NCBI GenBank assembly: GCA_050084515.1
Contig: CM114273.1
Location: forward strand, 43,462,001-43,526,000
From: Blasia pusilla
Taxonomy: Eukaryota; Marchantiophyta; Marchantiopsida; Blasiales
Length of the DNA: 64,000 nt
Reading direction: 5' to 3'
Shown: piece by piece, positions 61,849 to 64,000 of the stretch
Layout of the letters: every line of letters begins with the position of its first letter
Position numbering within the stretch: position 1 is the first letter of the stretch
Program-made: the position numbers and the translations under genes
The notes under the pieces: model-generated
The model's database searches: none
What the model was told of the DNA's origin: nothing
What the model saw: the letters and a program-made list of their open reading frames with translations, nothing else

Positions 61849-64000
61849 TAGAAAGACGCTAAGGATGCATGCCTGCTGAATCTGTATCCCATCGCCAACC
61901 AGGGCAACTGAAGGTCCCAATCCTCCATCCCTCCCTCACTCGCTTTGTCAGGAAATGCAACCAACTCGATACACTTCGAGAATTGCTCGACCATCACCAG
62001 CACATAACGACTGTGACGCTCCGTCAAAGGCAAAGGTCTCGCAAAATCCAAAGTCCATCTATACCCTTAGCCCATGATCGATAATGGATGCAACTATGGA
62101 GTCGGAGCATTGAACGATGCTCGGACCTGATCACACACCATACACTTGGCAACAAATTGCTGAAGGTCAGTCTGCATGCCTCGCCACCAATACTGAATCT
62201 AGAGGAAGCTGCACGTCTGCTTCACCCCAAAGTGACCCAACTCCTCATGGGCATGCTGCACTAGTCGTGCTCTCTGCAAAGGATGCGGCACTACACGTAC
62301 TCTGCCATCCTCCCAAACCCTCAAAATATGTGTCCCCTCCCAACGGAACCGTCTGGCCCGTTGTAGGATCCGATCCCGCTCTCTAGCACCCATGGTGCTC
62401 GCAACACTGCTAGTACAAAGCTACTCCAAGACTACTCCATCATCATGAATATCTTGGCCACTTGTCGTCTCCTCAGTGGCCTCGGGATCCAAGGACTCTC
62501 CACTAGACCTCGCCGCCAAAGTCTCCACACTCTGGCTCTCCATAGCCAACATGCCTAAATAGGTTGACGCGTGCCATCTTGGCACTGACTCCTCATCACT
62601 CTTTCCATGCTATCGAGCTCCAATTGCATCTCGCTGACTCGGGCATGGGTCACGACTCAACCCATCTGCATCTTGGTTGAGCATCCCAGATCTATGTACC
62701 ACCTGAAAATCATACTCCTGCAATAACAGAGCCCATCTCGCAAGCTTCCCTGTAAGCTTGTCGGACTCCATCAACCACTTCAGTGGTTGATGATCAGTGA
62801 TGATGGTAAAGGGATTTCCGAATAAGTAACACTTGAAGTGCGCGACAGCCCACACCACAACCAAGCACTCACCTCATACGAGCTGTACTTTGCCTCTGCA
62901 GCGTTGTTTAAGCGGCTAGCGTAAGCCACCACAAACTCTCTACCCTCATCATCATGCTGGATGAGCACTGCTCCAAGCCCCAACATGCTCCAATCTGTGT
63001 GCAACTAGAAAGGACGCCCCCTGATCGGTCTCCTCAAGATGGGCTCGGACGTCAACCTATCCTTGAGCAACTGAAATGCTCCCTCTTGGTCACCCCCCCA
63101 ATGCCACTCGTGATTCATCTTGGTCAGCAAGGTCAACGGCTTTGCAATCAAACTGAATCCCTTAACGTACCGCCGATTGAAGTTCGCCAATCCCATGAAT
63201 GCGCGAACACGACTCACCTCCATAGGGCGTGGAATGCGTGAGATAGCCTCTACCTTCATCTGCTGAATACCAAGGCCCCTTGGATATATCGTATGATCCA
63301 AGTACTCAATCTAGTCGTAGAAGAACTTGCACTTTCCTGGATGAAGCTTCAGACCATGTAATTGCAATCGTCGAAACACCTCCTCTAGATGTCGCTCATG
63401 CTCCTCAACCCTGGCGCTAAAGACTACGATGTCATCAATATAACACCTAGCAAAATCTAGACTAGCCAAGATCCTATTCATGACCCTCTGAAACTCAGTC
63501 GGGGCGTTCTTTAACCCAAATGGTAAGGACCGCCACTAGTACAAACAATCCTTCCCGTGAGAATCGGTGCCCCAAAATGCCGTCTTATGCGTATCCTCCA
63601 ATCTGATAGGCAGTTGATGGTATCCGACTCGCAAATCCAATAAACAGAAGACCTTTGCGTGACCAATTGCATCAAAGATCTCCTCACGGGTGGGCATGGC
63701 ATACATATCGGACTTTGTCTGCCGATTGATAGGTCGGAAATCCCCACACATCCGCCTATCCGTCCAGTTGCCATGCTCATCCTTCTTGGCCAACATAACA
63801 GTGGCAGATGCATACTTCCCATACAACATCTCCACTCGTCCTACTCTGACCAAGTCGTGGCTCCTACTCTGAATCAGAGCCCTCTTCATATCACTGTACC
63901 TGTAGGGTTGTCGAAAGATCGACGTATCACTCGACAACTCAATGCGGATCCCTAGTCCCTTCAGCGTACCCAAATCCTCCATGCTTAATGCAAAGCAGCT
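61849..64000 (-). mobile_element. Ty3/gypsy element, minus strand, truncated at both ends here
   Basis: Pol region read from the right edge leftward. 63,982-63,536 shows FRQPYRYSDMKRALIQSRSH and RRMCGDFRPINRQTKSDMYA, then LDLRVGYHQLPI. YIDD lies near 63,450-63,440. 63,301-63,005 shows RVRAFMGLANFNRRYVKGFS. 63,004-62,610 is RNase H, with MHTDWSMLGLGAVLIQHDDE and the same TDWS variant as the plus-strand element. 62,393-62,199 holds the integrase finger VQHAHEELGHFGVKQT. 62,051-61,860 has RYVLVMVEQFSKCIELVAFP joined directly to EDWDLQLPWLAMGYRF, so about 230 bp of integrase core is deleted. The 3' end is cut off against the copy B spacer. Upstream gag lies beyond the window, so whether it carries a methyltransferase is unknown. 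Confidence 0.9.

Overview
This is nuclear DNA from a plant-lineage (streptophyte) genome. Supporting signs are an intact class III secretory peroxidase gene with the three canonical introns, a Ty1/copia element primed by initiator tRNA-Met, Ty3/gypsy elements, plant-type Helitron remnants and a short TTTAGGG telomere-type tract. The species cannot be fixed from the sequence. A retrotransposon carrying a cytosine methyltransferase and a ParB-like/methyltransferase gene family that I do not know from flowering plants suggest an early-diverging lineage (charophyte, bryophyte, lycophyte or fern), but that is inference. No rRNA or tRNA gene was recognised.

Layout. 1-2,060: two Helitron pieces in opposite orientation. 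3,352-8,679: a complete but dead copia element on the minus strand, with 312-bp LTRs and the target duplication AATTC. 11,900-14,340: eroded minus-strand genes, one Helitron-like. 19,100-20,060: possible plant-transposon-associated coding remnants. 24,120-26,780: a second Helitron Rep/helicase pseudogene with a 295-bp tandem duplication, then a (GA)n microsatellite. 30,011-34,291: the peroxidase gene, the only gene here that looks intact. Much of 1-35,700 is AT-rich and gene-poor.

From about 35.7 kb the composition becomes GC-richer. A minus-strand Cys-rich hypothetical gene (35,740-36,568) precedes an array of palindromes with a 67-bp period (36,963-37,593). A TATA box (37,683) and a multi-exon gene follow. 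Its product joins a basic/coiled-coil N-terminus, a ParB/sulfiredoxin-like domain with the motif DGNHR, a long uncharacterised region and a beta-class DNA (N4-cytosine/N6-adenine) methyltransferase domain. Copy A runs from 37.7 to 53.5 kb. Copy B (54.6-60.8 kb) lacks the 5' end and is a tandem duplicate with a unit of about 5.96 kb once later insertions are subtracted. Both copies carry stops and frameshifts. Their introns and 3' regions are full of the same palindrome family, about fifty copies, none seen before 36.9 kb.

Copy A is split at 41,396/51,150 by a 9.75-kb Ty3/gypsy element. Besides gag, reverse transcriptase, RNase H and integrase, this element holds an eroded DNMT3/DRM-like C5-cytosine methyltransferase between gag and RT, and a PHD-finger-like motif after integrase. 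Copy B is split by a 1.28-kb segment with 10-bp terminal inverted repeats, sitting in the centre of one palindrome. A second, minus-strand gypsy element starts at 61,849 and runs off the window.

The most noteworthy content is (1) the methyltransferase- and PHD-carrying gypsy element and (2) the palindrome-saturated tandem family of ParB-like/beta-class methyltransferase genes. All assignments rest on reading motifs by eye; no database search was run.
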